Shown: positions 1-9,139 of the stretch, in pieces | How the letters are laid out: every line of letters begins with the position of its first letter | Numbering within the stretch: position 1 is the first letter of the stretch | DNA from: an uncultured Lachnospiraceae bacterium | Lineage (GTDB): Bacteria; Bacillota; Clostridia; Lachnospirales; Lachnospiraceae | NCBI GenBank assembly: GCA_902788035.1 | Contig: CADAIL010000018.1 | Span: 1 to 64,000 of the forward strand | Direction of reading: 5' to 3' | Length of the DNA: 64,000 bases | The notes under the pieces: generated by a model | Databases searched by the model: none | The model's input: the letters and a program-made list of their open reading frames with translations, nothing else | What the model was told of the DNA's origin: nothing | Program-made: the position numbers and the translations under genes

Positions 1-119
1 GTCAGCGTTTGCCTGATCTCATTGAAGCTATCTTTCCACCGATCATCGTGCGGCACAAGAAAGATGGGAAACAATGCCCATAACTCTTCCAATGTCATTA
101 TAGATAAATCTTTTCCCAT
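1..119 (-). CDS. GrpB family protein, N-terminal part (gene cut by window edge)
   Basis: The first 39 codons of a minus-strand gene run off the left edge. The visible protein begins MGKDLSIMTLEELWALFPI and continues with an LVPHDDRW stretch and FNEIRQTL, which matches the usual start of GrpB/UPF0157 proteins (nucleotidyltransferase-fold domain of unclear role). I chose the ATG at 119 because GGAGG lies 8 bases before it; an in-frame ATG at 134 has no ribosome binding site. No function can be assigned beyond the family. The call rests on 39 residues only. Confidence 0.65.
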   Translation of the reverse strand, partial: MGKDLSIMTLEELWALFPIFLVPHDDRWKDSFNEIRQTL

Positions 120-383
120 GCCAAAGGCCTCCATAAATCCCGAGTTGTCGCGCTGACATCTAAATCACAGCCACAACCCGTTGTTATCCAAATCACTAAC
201 GGGGCCCAACCGCAAAAACATCTAAACCGGCCACTCAACCTGCCGACATCTAAATGGCCTACTCAACCCTCCGGCAAACCGTGTAGATATGTTCTGTCGG
301 AGAGATTATTTCGGTCAAATCCGACCACCGGCACAGATGGTCAAATGCCAGAAAAAAACGCAAATACGGCACTTTTTCGGCGG
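120..383. other. Intergenic spacer with short degenerate repeats
   Basis: No gene is seen between the GrpB start and the end of the methyltransferase gene. A short motif, ACATCTAAA, occurs three times (near 157, 210 and 246) in a region rich in CAACC-type words. The open frame at 289-555 on the plus strand has no ribosome binding site and overlaps the methyltransferase gene, so I do not call it. The methyltransferase terminator would have to lie here but none is obvious. Confidence 0.4.
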
Positions 384-1838
384 TCAGTCTTTAATGCGTG
401 ACATCAATACCACCGTCTCGACATGCATCGTCTGCGGAAACAGATCCACCAGACAATACCGCTTCACCCTCCAGCCGTTTGCCCTCAATGTCACCATATC
501 CCGCTTAAAACTCGAGGCCTTGCAGGATATATACACCATCTCACCGACGCCGTAGTCAATGATCTGCGCGAGGGCCTTCGGATTGATGCCCTCCCTCGGA
601 GGATCGAGCACAATATAGTCCGGCTTCTCCGGCAGCTCCGCAAGTTTTTCAAGCACATCGCCCGCAATGAACTCGCAGTTCGTGATGCCATTCAGAGCGA
701 CATTCTCTCTGGCGGCGTCGACCGCCTCCGGGATAAGCTCGATGCCATACACCTTTCCGGCGACCGGTGAAAGCACCTGCCCAATCGTGCCCGTACCGCT
801 GTAGAGGTCATAGAGAACCGGGGAACCGGATCTGTTTTCATCGACACACACTTTCTCCGCCTTAGAGGAGCGGTCGCCGCCGTCCTCCTGTCCCGGAGTA
901 TTCTGTCCCGGTACGCCGCCCGTCACATATCTTCGCACAGCGTCATACAGGACCTCCGCACCCGGAGTGTTGGTCTGGAAGAAGGAAAATGCAGTCACCT
1001 TGAACTTTAGGCCCAGCAGCTCTTCATAGAAATATTCTTTTCCGTAGAGTGGAGTCGCGTAATCTACCTTGACCGCGTCGGACATTTTGTCGTCAATCGC
1101 GTGGAATATGCCGGCATAAGATCCCTCGATCGGCAGCGCGAGAAGTCTAGCCGCCCAGTCGGAGAAATCATGCTCCTGCTGCGAAGATGTCACTATATAG
1201 ACAAGCAGCTCTCCGGTCGTCTGTGACCGACGGACAAGCAGGAAACGCAGAAAGCCTTTATGGATCTTTTTGTCATACTTTTTGAGCCCCATCTCACGGC
1301 AATAATCGAGGGTCGCACCCAGGACTTTACGCACATCCTCATGGGCAAGTGCACAGGAGTGGGCATTCAGGACAGTGTAGGTCGTATTGCGCCTGTGAAG
1401 ACCCAGGGTCAGCGGGCCGTTCTCAACATCGTCACCGAATGAGAACTCCATCTTGTTGCGGTACTCAAATTCCAGCGGGCTTCTTAAGATTCCGTCATAT
1501 ACGGCATCGTCCACCACCTCATCTAACAGTCGCCTGACCATGTCTTCCTTCATGGCAAGCTGATCTTCATAGGGCATGGTCTGGCAGAGGCAGCCGCCGC
1601 ACAGCGGAAAATTGTCGCAGACCTTCTCCCGGGTCTCGAGCGGAGACTTCTCAACGATCTCAAAGAGCCTGCCCTCCACCCGGTCCTGATGCTTTTTGAA
1701 TATCCGGCAGCGGATCCTCTGTCCGGGCAGCGTATTCTTTACCGTCAGTTTCTGACCTTCCTCGGTCTTATATCTTCCGCAGTTCGGATAATCCACTCTC
1801 TCGATCACGCACTCTGCAACGTCTTTTCTCTTTAACAT
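384..1838 (-). CDS. rlmD: 23S rRNA (uracil-5-)-methyltransferase, RlmD/TrmA family
   Basis: This 484-residue protein is a SAM-dependent RNA m5U methyltransferase of the RumA/RlmD class. An N-terminal TRAM domain (about 1-65) is followed by the iron-sulfur cysteines (CDNFPLCGGCLC, about 75-86), the SAM motif DLYSGTGTIG, and the motif VLDPPREG. The catalytic cysteine is in YISCKASSFKRD, where most family members read SCNP; the cysteine is kept. A low-complexity insert (about residues 307-342, rich in Gly, Glu, Asp) separates the RNA-binding central part from the Rossmann domain, which is unusual. Clostridia carry several paralogues of this family, so the exact target base is uncertain. It lies alone, downstream of an acidic membrane protein gene with its own terminator. 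Confidence 0.85.
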   Translation of the reverse strand: MLKRKDVAECVIERVDYPNCGRYKTEEGQKLTVKNTLPGQRIRCRIFKKHQDRVEGRLFEIVEKSPLETREKVCDNFPLCGGCLCQTMPYEDQLAMKEDMVRRLLDEVVDDAVYDGILRSPLEFEYRNKMEFSFGDDVENGPLTLGLHRRNTTYTVLNAHSCALAHEDVRKVLGATLDYCREMGLKKYDKKIHKGFLRFLLVRRSQTTGELLVYIVTSSQQEHDFSDWAARLLALPIEGSYAGIFHAIDDKMSDAVKVDYATPLYGKEYFYEELLGLKFKVTAFSFFQTNTPGAEVLYDAVRRYVTGGVPGQNTPGQEDGGDRSSKAEKVCVDENRSGSPVLYDLYSGTGTIGQVLSPVAGKVYGIELIPEAVDAARENVALNGITNCEFIAGDVLEKLAELPEKPDYIVLDPPREGINPKALAQIIDYGVGEMVYISCKASSFKRDMVTLRANGWRVKRYCLVDLFPQTMHVETVVLMSRIKD

Positions 1839-1948
1839 GTATATCTATATTTCCTTTCGGATCATTTTTCTCACAAAGTACGACTATCATACACAATAAT
1901 ACCGGCAACTGCAAGCGTGACACGCCTCGCTCTGCCGGTTGGTGCTAC

Positions 1949-1979
1949 AAAAAAGAGGCCGCCCTAAGACAGCCTCTTC
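1949..1979 (-). terminator. Rho-independent terminator after the acidic membrane protein gene
   Basis: On the minus strand a stem AGAGGCTGTC / GGCGGCCTCT with two G-U pairs closes a short loop and is followed by TTTTTT. It sits just past the stop codon at 2001. The CTGTC word in the stem recurs in several other terminators of this window. Confidence 0.85.
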
Positions 1980-2000
1980 CTGCTATTTCCTTTTGATTGA

Positions 2001-2537
2001 TTATTCTTCTGTTGCCTCTGCCGGAGCTTCCTTCTCAGCTTCCTCTTCTGCCGGAGCTTCCTCTGCGGCCTCCTCAGCCGGAGCTTCTTCTGCCGGAGCA
2101 GCTTCCTCTTCCACTACAGACTCAACTTCTTCGTCATCAAAGTCATCGTCAAAGTCATCGTCGAAATCATCGTCCGCAGCTTTCTTCTTGACTGCGCTCA
2201 CGACTTTACCGGCAGCCTCTTTCACCTTATCGGCAGCCTCTTTGACCTTTTCCTTCGCTGACTTCTTCGGAGCAGCCTCTTCCTCATCTTCCTCATCCTC
2301 GAAGAGATCATCTTCCTCGTCCTCGAAGTAATCGTCAAAGTCATCGTCAAAGTCGTCTTCGAAATCTTCAAGATAATCCGGTGTGAAGAAACGATATACC
2401 GCATAAGCGATAGCTGCTACTGCTGCGACACATCCGATGATGGCAAGAATCCAAAGGATAGTCTTTCCCTTTTCTTCCTTACGTGCCTCATCCTGTAATC
2501 TGACGCGGGCAAGAATCTCATCAATCTTATTATTCAT
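2001..2537 (-). CDS. Acidic single-pass membrane protein of unknown function
   Basis: This 178-residue protein has a short charged N-terminus, one membrane segment (ILWILAIIGCVAAVAAIAYAV, split as about residues 28-48), then a long tail made almost only of Asp, Glu, Ala and Lys. The tail has Asp-Phe repeats (DDDFDDDFDDDF), a basic Ala/Lys stretch in the middle (KVKEAADKVKEAAGK) and a Glu-Ala-Pro repeat at the C-terminus. I do not recognise a domain. The topology suggests a cytoplasmic N-terminus and an exposed disordered tail, or the reverse. ATG at 2537 is preferred over GTG at 2546 because AAAGGA is 11 bases from the former and only 2 from the latter. A terminator follows, so it is probably monocistronic. 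Confidence 0.75.
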   Translation of the reverse strand: MNNKIDEILARVRLQDEARKEEKGKTILWILAIIGCVAAVAAIAYAVYRFFTPDYLEDFEDDFDDDFDDYFEDEEDDLFEDEEDEEEAAPKKSAKEKVKEAADKVKEAAGKVVSAVKKKAADDDFDDDFDDDFDDEEVESVVEEEAAPAEEAPAEEAAEEAPAEEEAEKEAPAEATEE

Positions 2538-2684
2538 AAATAGCACCGTCCTTTCTGAATACTGCCATAATTATATCACGCCCACTCTAAGTTTGCACTA
2601 ATTTGAGCATAAAATTGTCTTTTTTTTTGTCGAATTTAGCCTTTGATTTACAATTCAGAATGCGGGGTTTCGCTCCATCTTCAC

Positions 2685-4994
2685 TCAGTCCTCAGCTTTC
2701 TCGAGTTTTGCAAATGCAGAAAACATTTTTTTCACGCCCCAGGCCGGAAAATCGACCGTGACCTCATAGTCACGCCCGCCGTCGCGTATATTGGTGACCG
2801 TACCCAGACCGAATTTTTTATGCCGCACCTTGTCGCCGACACCGTAGGACAGAACACCGCTTGTGGCAGCAGGTGATGACGCCTTCTTCCGGTAGGGATT
2901 GCTGTACGAATAGGCTGCGGAGCCGGAGCTGCCCTGCTCCGTTTGCCCAATCTGCGGCTTGGGGGCATACGCAGATTTGTTTATAGCATTCCTCATATCC
3001 GGACCAAGTCCGCCCTTGGGAGCAAATGCAGCGGGTTTCGGAGCCGCTGCCCGCGGCTGGTCAATGTTGTCTCTGGATATCTCTCTGACAAACCTTGACA
3101 CCGCATGAGGTTCAAATTCACCCCTCACCATCCTGGCGTAGGCGGCTGTCATAATAAGCTCCTCTTTTGCCCGGGTGATTCCGACATAGCAGAGCCTTCT
3201 CTCCTCCTCGATCTCTTCATCGGGGTTCTCCGCTCTGATGGACATGCTGCTCGGAAAGAGTCCTTCCTCCATTCCTGCCATGAAAACGATCGGAAACTCC
3301 AGACCTTTGGCCGAGTGGAGCGTCATGAGAAGAACTCTGTCATCGCCGTCATCGACAGTATCAATGTCCGCGATCAGGGCTACTTCCTCCAGAAAGCCGG
3401 ACAGAGTCGGATGCTCCGATTTCTGGCTGTAGGAGGCAGCTTTAGAGACCAGTTCGTCAATGTTCTCAAGCCTCTCTCTGGACTCTTCTGTGTCCTCCAC
3501 TTCAAGCTCTTTGCGATAGCCTGTGTCCTTCAGGATCTTTTTTATAAGATCCTCGACTGACAGCTCTTTGGCATCCTGTCTAAGATCGTTGATAAAGTCA
3601 GTGAAGCCTCGTACCTTCTTTGCTGTAGCCGAAGACAGGGAGGAAATTCGGTCCGCTGACGAAGCCGCGTCGAAGAAGGAACAGCCTGAATCGAAGGCAT
3701 ATGTGCTGATTTTTGTGATCGTCGTCGCGCCTATCCCCCGTCTCGGCACATTAATGATACGGGTCGAAGCAACGTCATCGACCGCGTTGTCTATTGTCTT
3801 CAGATACGCAAGGACATCCTTGATTTCACGCCTGGAATAGAAATTTACTCCGCCGACCAGCTTGTAGGGCACATTGAGGAACAGGCACTTTTCTTCAAAG
3901 AGGCGAGACTGGGCATTTGTCCTATAGAGGACCGCGAAGTCCTTATAGCTGCGCTCTCCGCTGCGGACACGTCTGCCTATCTCGGCGGCAACAAAATCTG
4001 CCTCCTCATACGCGTTCTCGAACCGGATGAAGCGCACACGGCTTCCGGTCCCGTTCTCGGTCCAGAGTCGCTTGCTTTTGCGGCCGCGGTTGTTGCGGAT
4101 GACTTCATTTGCACAATTAAGAATATGCTGCGTCGAGCGATAGTTCTGCTCGAGCTTTATGACCCGGGATTCCGGAAAAATCTGCTCAAAGTTCAGGATG
4201 TTGCGAATGTTGGCTCCTCTGAACTTATAAATGCTCTGATCATCGTCGCCGACTACGCATAGGTTCTTGTACTTGCCGGCAAGAAGACTTACAAACCGGA
4301 ACTGGGCGGTATTCGTGTCCTGATACTCATCGACCATCATATAGCGGAAACGCTCGCGGTACAGGTCAAGAATCTCGGGATGCTGCTCGAACAAAGTGAC
4401 CGTGTTCATAATGAGATCATCGAAATCCATCGCGTTATTATCCCGAAGTCGCTTCTGGTACTCATCGTAGATGTCGGCGACCTGGCCGGTTCTGTAGTCC
4501 CCCCGGGTCATTCTGGCATACTCGTCCGGTCCGACCAGCTCATTTTTAGCGCTGGAGATCATGCCCAGAGCAGTTCGCTCCTTTAGGAATTTGGTGTCGA
4601 TCCCACGCCGTTTGAAGATGTCCTTCATGACTGACAGCTGATCGTCCGTATCATAGATCGTAAAATATCGTGTGTAGCCTATCTCTTCTGCGTGTCGCCG
4701 CAGGATGCGGACGCAGCACGAATGGAAGGTCATGACCCATATTTCTCTCGATCCAAAGCCGATCATGTCATCGACGCGGCTCCTCATTTCATCCGCGGCC
4801 TTATTCGTGAAGGTTATCGCGAGAATGCTGTAGGGATCCACACCGCAGACATTGATAAGATAGGCGATGCGGTGTACAAGGACGCGGGTCTTGCCCGAAC
4901 CTGCCCCTGCGAGAATCAGAACAGGTCCTTCCGTCTGGAGGACTGCCTCCTGCTGTTCTTTATTTAAACGAGTAAGAATGTCGTTCGTTTCCAT
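2685..4994 (-). CDS. pcrA: ATP-dependent DNA helicase PcrA/UvrD
   Basis: This 769-residue superfamily 1 helicase unwinds DNA 3' to 5' in repair and displaces RecA or stalled complexes. The Walker A motif LAGAGSGKT is near residue 30, with motif II around MMVDEYQDTN, motif III VVGDDDQSIYKFRGA, motif IV LEQNYRST and the late motifs VLLMTLHSAKGLEF and YVGITRAKE. The C-terminal 60 residues (GDKVRHKKFGLGTV onward) form the Tudor-like fold that binds RNA polymerase in PcrA. The linker at about 660-705 is Ala/Pro rich. Length is slightly above the usual 720-740. The gene is divergent from the DUF1836 regulator. Confidence 0.95.
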   Translation of the reverse strand: METNDILTRLNKEQQEAVLQTEGPVLILAGAGSGKTRVLVHRIAYLINVCGVDPYSILAITFTNKAADEMRSRVDDMIGFGSREIWVMTFHSCCVRILRRHAEEIGYTRYFTIYDTDDQLSVMKDIFKRRGIDTKFLKERTALGMISSAKNELVGPDEYARMTRGDYRTGQVADIYDEYQKRLRDNNAMDFDDLIMNTVTLFEQHPEILDLYRERFRYMMVDEYQDTNTAQFRFVSLLAGKYKNLCVVGDDDQSIYKFRGANIRNILNFEQIFPESRVIKLEQNYRSTQHILNCANEVIRNNRGRKSKRLWTENGTGSRVRFIRFENAYEEADFVAAEIGRRVRSGERSYKDFAVLYRTNAQSRLFEEKCLFLNVPYKLVGGVNFYSRREIKDVLAYLKTIDNAVDDVASTRIINVPRRGIGATTITKISTYAFDSGCSFFDAASSADRISSLSSATAKKVRGFTDFINDLRQDAKELSVEDLIKKILKDTGYRKELEVEDTEESRERLENIDELVSKAASYSQKSEHPTLSGFLEEVALIADIDTVDDGDDRVLLMTLHSAKGLEFPIVFMAGMEEGLFPSSMSIRAENPDEEIEEERRLCYVGITRAKEELIMTAAYARMVRGEFEPHAVSRFVREISRDNIDQPRAAAPKPAAFAPKGGLGPDMRNAINKSAYAPKPQIGQTEQGSSGSAAYSYSNPYRKKASSPAATSGVLSYGVGDKVRHKKFGLGTVTNIRDGGRDYEVTVDFPAWGVKKMFSAFAKLEKAED

Positions 4995-5138
4995 TTTTTC
5001 TCCTGTTGATTATTTAGCCCTGTCGAGCAGGAGGCACGCTCTAACACCCGCGCTTCCCCACTCTCCGACCAACTGATTGTCAGACATGCCTCCAGCGTCT
5101 TGCGGAAAGATTCCGACTGCAATAGGCAGTATTGTATT

Positions 5139-5144
5139 AGTATA
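5139..5144 (-). promoter_or_regulatory. Candidate extended -10 promoter for pcrA
   Basis: On the minus strand TGATATACT gives a TG-N-TATACT extended -10 element. No good -35 is present 17 bases upstream. It would give a leader of about 135 bases before pcrA. This is a motif match only. Confidence 0.4.
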
Positions 5145-5171
5145 TCATAAGAAGCTGTTTTCGAAAAACCC

Positions 5172-5200
5172 TTGTAACATGGTTTTGAAAACTGTATGAT
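5172..5200 (+). promoter_or_regulatory. Candidate sigma-A promoter for the DUF1836 gene
   Basis: TTGTAA (5172-5177) and TATGAT (5195-5200) are separated by 17 bases. The predicted start near 5207 leaves a leader of about 35 bases before the ATG at 5243, which has GGAG 9 bases upstream. Confidence 0.55.
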
Positions 5201-5242
5201 AATAATGTAATTATCCACGTCGCTTATTATGGAGTACAACAC

Positions 5243-5860
5243 ATGGAAACATTTGAAAAAAGAGAACTGCTGGATATGATACAGGGTTTCAACACGATCG
5301 ACTTCATCACACCTGAGACCGTTCCCGACATTGATCTCTACATGGATCAGATCACTACTTTTATGGATACCCATCTTGCTTCCTGCAAGCGCTATCCTGA
5401 CGATAAGATCCTGACAAAAACGATGATCAATAATTACACGAAGAACGATCTTATCCCACCCCCCGTAAGAAAAAAATACTCGAAGGAGCATGTGCTGCTC
5501 CTTATCTTCGTCTATTATATGAAGGATTTTCTCTCAATCAGCGATATCAAGACACTGATTGACCCTCTGAAAGACAGTTTTTTTCAGCGGACGGATGAAG
5601 GCATCACGATGCACGAGATATATCAGAGGATCAGCGGTCTGGAAAAAGCGCAGATCAACCCCATTATCGAGGACCTGAATGAGAATCTCAGTACAGCGCT
5701 TGACGCATTTGCCGACGTTGATGAGGATGACAGAGATTATCTGCAGACATTTGCGTTCATCTGCCTGCTTAGTATTGACGTATATGTCAAGAAGCAGCTG
5801 ATTGAGCATCTTGCGGATGAAATCGCAGAAAAGTACGGTCCGAAAAACAAGAAAAAATAA
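5243..5860 (+). CDS. DUF1836 domain-containing protein, MerR-like regulator
   Basis: This 205-residue protein fits the DUF1836 family of Firmicutes: a MerR-like winged helix at about 50-110 (KILTKTMINNYTKNDLIPPP is the recognition region, with KKYSKEHVLLLIFVYYMK after it) followed by a helical C-terminal region. Members are assumed to be DNA-binding regulators, but targets are mostly unknown. It is the only plus-strand gene in the first 39 kb and is divergent from pcrA and convergent with potD. A large inverted repeat follows the stop codon. No ligand can be inferred. Confidence 0.8.
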   Translation: METFEKRELLDMIQGFNTIDFITPETVPDIDLYMDQITTFMDTHLASCKRYPDDKILTKTMINNYTKNDLIPPPVRKKYSKEHVLLLIFVYYMKDFLSISDIKTLIDPLKDSFFQRTDEGITMHEIYQRISGLEKAQINPIIEDLNENLSTALDAFADVDEDDRDYLQTFAFICLLSIDVYVKKQLIEHLADEIAEKYGPKNKKK

Positions 5861-6024
5861 AACTTCCCAGTTACAGTTGAGTTGGCAGTCGAAATCGAGA
5901 GACCGAGCGGGATAAGTGAGATAGGAAATCTTTGATTTCCGTGATCGAACTTATGCCGTGCAGCGTCCCTGAGAAAGTATATTTTACGATGAGACTGCCC
6001 ATATAACTGTAAATAGGAAGTTTT
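5859..6024. repeat. 166-bp nested inverted repeat between convergent genes, probable bidirectional terminator
   Basis: Outer arms of 20 bases (5859-5878 and 6005-6024) match at 18 positions when one is reverse-complemented. Inside are a second helix GGCAGTC/GACTGCC, a third GGGATAAGT/ACTTATGCC and an apical hairpin GGAAATC-TTT-GATTTCC. T-rich stretches follow the outer arms on both strands, which suits termination of both the DUF1836 and potD transcripts. The nested plan resembles the window's large palindromes, but the sequence similarity is too weak to place it in that family. Confidence 0.7.
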
Positions 6025-6030
6025 CTTTAT

Positions 6031-7539
6031 TTACTTATACATTTTTTCTCTCTGCTTAGCCCTGAAGAAGAGCCAGCCGAGAACACACAGCACACATACT
6101 GTGAGAACCCATGCCCAAACAGGGACATCGTAGATATTGAAGCATCTGACGTTGATCCACATCTGATTGATCGCGTCATTTTTTTCGTTGTCGAAGTATA
6201 CCATTATGGAAGACCTGGCCATCGCGTCCGCGCTCGGATACTGAGCGCCGAGCTGACGGTCAAGCTGCTCCGCAGGAGCTGTGATATAATAATCCTCATC
6301 TTCCGCATCGCCGCTGAAGAAATAGCCGAGAGGATACTCGACCACGTCTTCCTCATCCTCCTCGGCACCGTAGCACCAGTCGGCATACTCAAAGATGCGT
6401 TCGTCATCGCCGCCCGCAATGACCGATGTGTAACCTATGTAGTACATGTTACGGATCGCATTATCCGGACGCGAGCAGAAATTAATGAACGCTTCCGCAG
6501 CGTGCTGCTTGTCGGGATCACCTTCGACGCCGCATTTCAGCATGACCCAGCCGTCAAAATAAATATTCGTTGACTCCTCCGGGACCGCGAAATTGAGTAT
6601 GAAATCATCCTCCTCCGCCTGATCCAGAGAGTAGACCGCATCACCTGACCACTGATAGTTGGCCACAACTTTTCCTGTGACCATATCGGATTTGCCCGAG
6701 TCTGTCTCAAAGGAATAGACATTGTCCTTCACGTCCTGAAGATAATCCTGGACTTTCTGAATCGTTTCCTCGCTGACGTCATTCATTTCGCTCTCAAGGC
6801 GGACTGAATAATCGGGAGCTGACTTAAAATCATCGCTGATGAGCAGGTCTCTCTTAAGCGCGCCGACTGCGGCGAAATATGAATCGCGTACATTGTCCTT
6901 GATCGTCACCTGACGCTTGAATTTCGGATTGTCAAGAATCCTCCATGTCGCTGCTTCCTCTTTGGAGACCACTTCAGGATTATAGACAATGCCGGTGATG
7001 CCCCACATATAGCCTGCAGCGTATTTGCTCCAGGGTTCTCCCCCTATCTGATGGTTATCGAAGACATTCCTGATGTAAGGGGAGACACCGTTTACATAAT
7101 AATTGTTTTCATCCGCCTCGTCAAAGAAGTCATCCGACAGGGGAACAAGCTTATCTTCCGCCATCAGCTTCATGAACATATACTCGGACGGGCATACGAT
7201 GTCGTACACATCTCCCAACGTAATCATATTGTAGAGATCTTCGTTCGTGCCGAAGGTGGAATACTCCACGACGACCTCCTTACCGTAGGTCTCGTAATAC
7301 CATTCTTCAAAGTCCTCGACCAGGGAGTTTTCACCGATGATGTCGCCGCTTTCGAGATCGATCGTCTCTTCCTCGTCCCAGTCGCCAAGGTCTATGTATT
7401 CTTCCCAGTTACATACTCGAAGAACTATTTTTTCTTTGTCGTCCGCGGCAGCCCACACATCCTGTGCGGGAATGAGTGATGTAATCATAAGACAGATGAG
7501 TACTGCGGCACACAGTTTTACAAATATGTTTTTTCTCAT
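6031..7539 (-). CDS. potD: Polyamine ABC transporter, substrate-binding protein PotD-like with C-terminal membrane anchor
   Basis: This 502-residue protein is the extracellular solute-binding component of the spermidine/putrescine transporter encoded with potABC. It has a signal peptide (about 1-31, ending near VWAAA), then a PotD-type fold with VLRVCNWEEYID near residue 40, EYSTFGTNEDLYN, VPLSDDFFDEAD and AAGYMWGITGIVYN. Usual Gram-positive PotD proteins are lipoproteins, but there is no lipobox cysteine here. Instead the C-terminus has a membrane helix (AWVLTVCVLCVLGWLFF) followed by basic residues, so it is probably tethered from that end. Its start overlaps the potC stop by four bases (ATGA), indicating translational coupling. 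It is the last gene of the operon. Confidence 0.88.
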   Translation of the reverse strand: MRKNIFVKLCAAVLICLMITSLIPAQDVWAAADDKEKIVLRVCNWEEYIDLGDWDEEETIDLESGDIIGENSLVEDFEEWYYETYGKEVVVEYSTFGTNEDLYNMITLGDVYDIVCPSEYMFMKLMAEDKLVPLSDDFFDEADENNYYVNGVSPYIRNVFDNHQIGGEPWSKYAAGYMWGITGIVYNPEVVSKEEAATWRILDNPKFKRQVTIKDNVRDSYFAAVGALKRDLLISDDFKSAPDYSVRLESEMNDVSEETIQKVQDYLQDVKDNVYSFETDSGKSDMVTGKVVANYQWSGDAVYSLDQAEEDDFILNFAVPEESTNIYFDGWVMLKCGVEGDPDKQHAAEAFINFCSRPDNAIRNMYYIGYTSVIAGGDDERIFEYADWCYGAEEDEEDVVEYPLGYFFSGDAEDEDYYITAPAEQLDRQLGAQYPSADAMARSSIMVYFDNEKNDAINQMWINVRCFNIYDVPVWAWVLTVCVLCVLGWLFFRAKQREKMYK

Positions 7540-8333
7540 GCGCTCGCCCCCTCTTCTTCTCTGTCCGCACGCAGATTGGCTATGGCGACGACCAGGATGA
7601 CAACAACGAAGATGACTGTGGACAGAGCCCAGAGCGCTGTCTTGATCGTCGTCTGAGCCCCCTTTGTCGCGTTAACTACATAGGTGCTGATCGTATCAAA
7701 TGTTGCCGGCTTCGTATATGTCGCCACAAAGTAATCATCTAAAGAGAGCGTGACGGCAAGCGCGAATCCCGAGACGATACCTGAAGCGATCTGCGGTATA
7801 ACAATTTTGCGGAGTGCTACGGACGGTGTCGCTCCGAGATCCAGCGCAGCCTCATAGATGCTCGGATCCATCTGCTTCAGCTTGGGAACGACAGACAGAT
7901 ATACGAACGGCGCGCACAGGGTCACATGTCCTACGACGAGCGGAATGAACGTATCCTTGCTGACACCGAAGACGACGACAAGAAGGATGCAGATAGAAAA
8001 TCCCGTCACGACGTCGGCATTGACGACCGGAATCTGATTCATCGTGCTGATGAAGGAGTCAACCTTTCTGCTCGAATAGAAAGCTCCTATTGCCCCCATG
8101 GTTCCGAGGATGGTGGCCAGCGTTGCTGACACCAGCGCAAGCAGAACCGTCCCGAAGATCATATTTCGAAGATCCGGAGTTGTAAAGAGGGTCACATAAT
8201 TGTGCAGCGAAAATCCTCTGATCGCGCCGATGGTCGTCGCGCTTGTGAAACTGTAAGCCATGAGGATCAGGATCGGCGCATACATGAATATAAGGACCAG
8301 AACAATAAACAATGCACTAAATCTTTTTATCAT
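7536..8333 (-). CDS. potC: Spermidine/putrescine ABC transporter permease PotC
   Basis: This 265-residue membrane permease has six predicted helices and the EAA loop (EAALDLGATPSVALRKIVIPQIASG, given here as EAALDLGA...IVIP) near residues 160-185 that docks to the ATPase. It forms the channel with PotB. Length and motif are normal for PotC. Start and stop overlap the neighbouring genes by four bases on both sides, so the three are translationally coupled. Confidence 0.93.
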   Translation of the reverse strand: MIKRFSALFIVLVLIFMYAPILILMAYSFTSATTIGAIRGFSLHNYVTLFTTPDLRNMIFGTVLLALVSATLATILGTMGAIGAFYSSRKVDSFISTMNQIPVVNADVVTGFSICILLVVVFGVSKDTFIPLVVGHVTLCAPFVYLSVVPKLKQMDPSIYEAALDLGATPSVALRKIVIPQIASGIVSGFALAVTLSLDDYFVATYTKPATFDTISTYVVNATKGAQTTIKTALWALSTVIFVVVILVVAIANLRADREEEGASA

Positions 8334-9127
8334 AACAGAGCACCTCCAATCGTCTGGTCATCATCTTCCATCCCTCTTCTCAGAAGAGTGAATGCACAGA
8401 TGATAGCGAGAAGAATCAGGGCAATCATTGAGCCGCCGTGCCAGTTGTATGCCGCGAAATAGCTGCCGATGAGAGAGCCCATGATGTAAGTGCTGTTGTA
8501 GAGCATATCAAGAACAACATAGTTTGTCATCGCCGGCAAAAAGACCATGGAAACACCGCTGACAATGCCGGGCACAGAGAGCGGGAGGGTGATTTTGAAG
8601 AAGGCCGCGCGATCATTTGCACCCAGATCCTTGGCAGCCTCGATCAGCGAATCATCCAGCTTAGAGATCGTGTTGTACAGCGGCAGAATCATGAACGGAA
8701 GAAAGTCATAGGTCATACCGCACACTGCGTTCAGGAACGGATAATAGGCCAGATTGCCTTCGATCAGGGTGAGGATTTCCTTGAGTGCTGTGATGCGCAG
8801 AGAGAAATTGATCCACATCGGCATGATGAAAAGCATGACAAGGACCGATTTTTTCTTTAAATGGCTCTTCGCAAGTATATATGCTACAGGATAGGCGATC
8901 AGCAGGCAGACAAGTGTCGTGACCAGCGCAATTGCAAAACTGTAGCAGAGCGTACCCATAGTGTTGGGGTCGGTAAAGAAGCCGGTAAAGTTGGCAATCG
9001 TGAACTGTCCCTCGCCGTTCGTGAAAGCGTAGTAAAAGAGCACAATGAGCGGCGATACGACAAACAGCAGAAGGAACAGAGCATACGGAATGCCCAGAGT
9101 CTTCCTGGAAAATCTAAATATATGCAT
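8330..9127 (-). CDS. potB: Spermidine/putrescine ABC transporter permease PotB
   Basis: This 265-residue permease carries the EAA loop EAAKDLGANDRAAFFKITLP near residues 170-190 and about six membrane helices. It pairs with PotC and is energised by PotA. PotB normally precedes PotC in this operon type, as here. It starts 12 bases after the potA stop, with AGGAG in the spacer. Confidence 0.93.
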   Translation of the reverse strand: MHIFRFSRKTLGIPYALFLLLFVVSPLIVLFYYAFTNGEGQFTIANFTGFFTDPNTMGTLCYSFAIALVTTLVCLLIAYPVAYILAKSHLKKKSVLVMLFIMPMWINFSLRITALKEILTLIEGNLAYYPFLNAVCGMTYDFLPFMILPLYNTISKLDDSLIEAAKDLGANDRAAFFKITLPLSVPGIVSGVSMVFLPAMTNYVVLDMLYNSTYIMGSLIGSYFAAYNWHGGSMIALILLAIICAFTLLRRGMEDDDQTIGGALL

Positions 9128-9139
9128 GGCCAGTCTCCT

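Noticed and set aside
1939-2331. Ser/Ala-rich plus-strand frame opposite the acidic membrane protein
   Set aside because: Low-complexity complement of the Asp/Glu tail; the minus-strand gene has a ribosome binding site, a membrane helix and a terminator.
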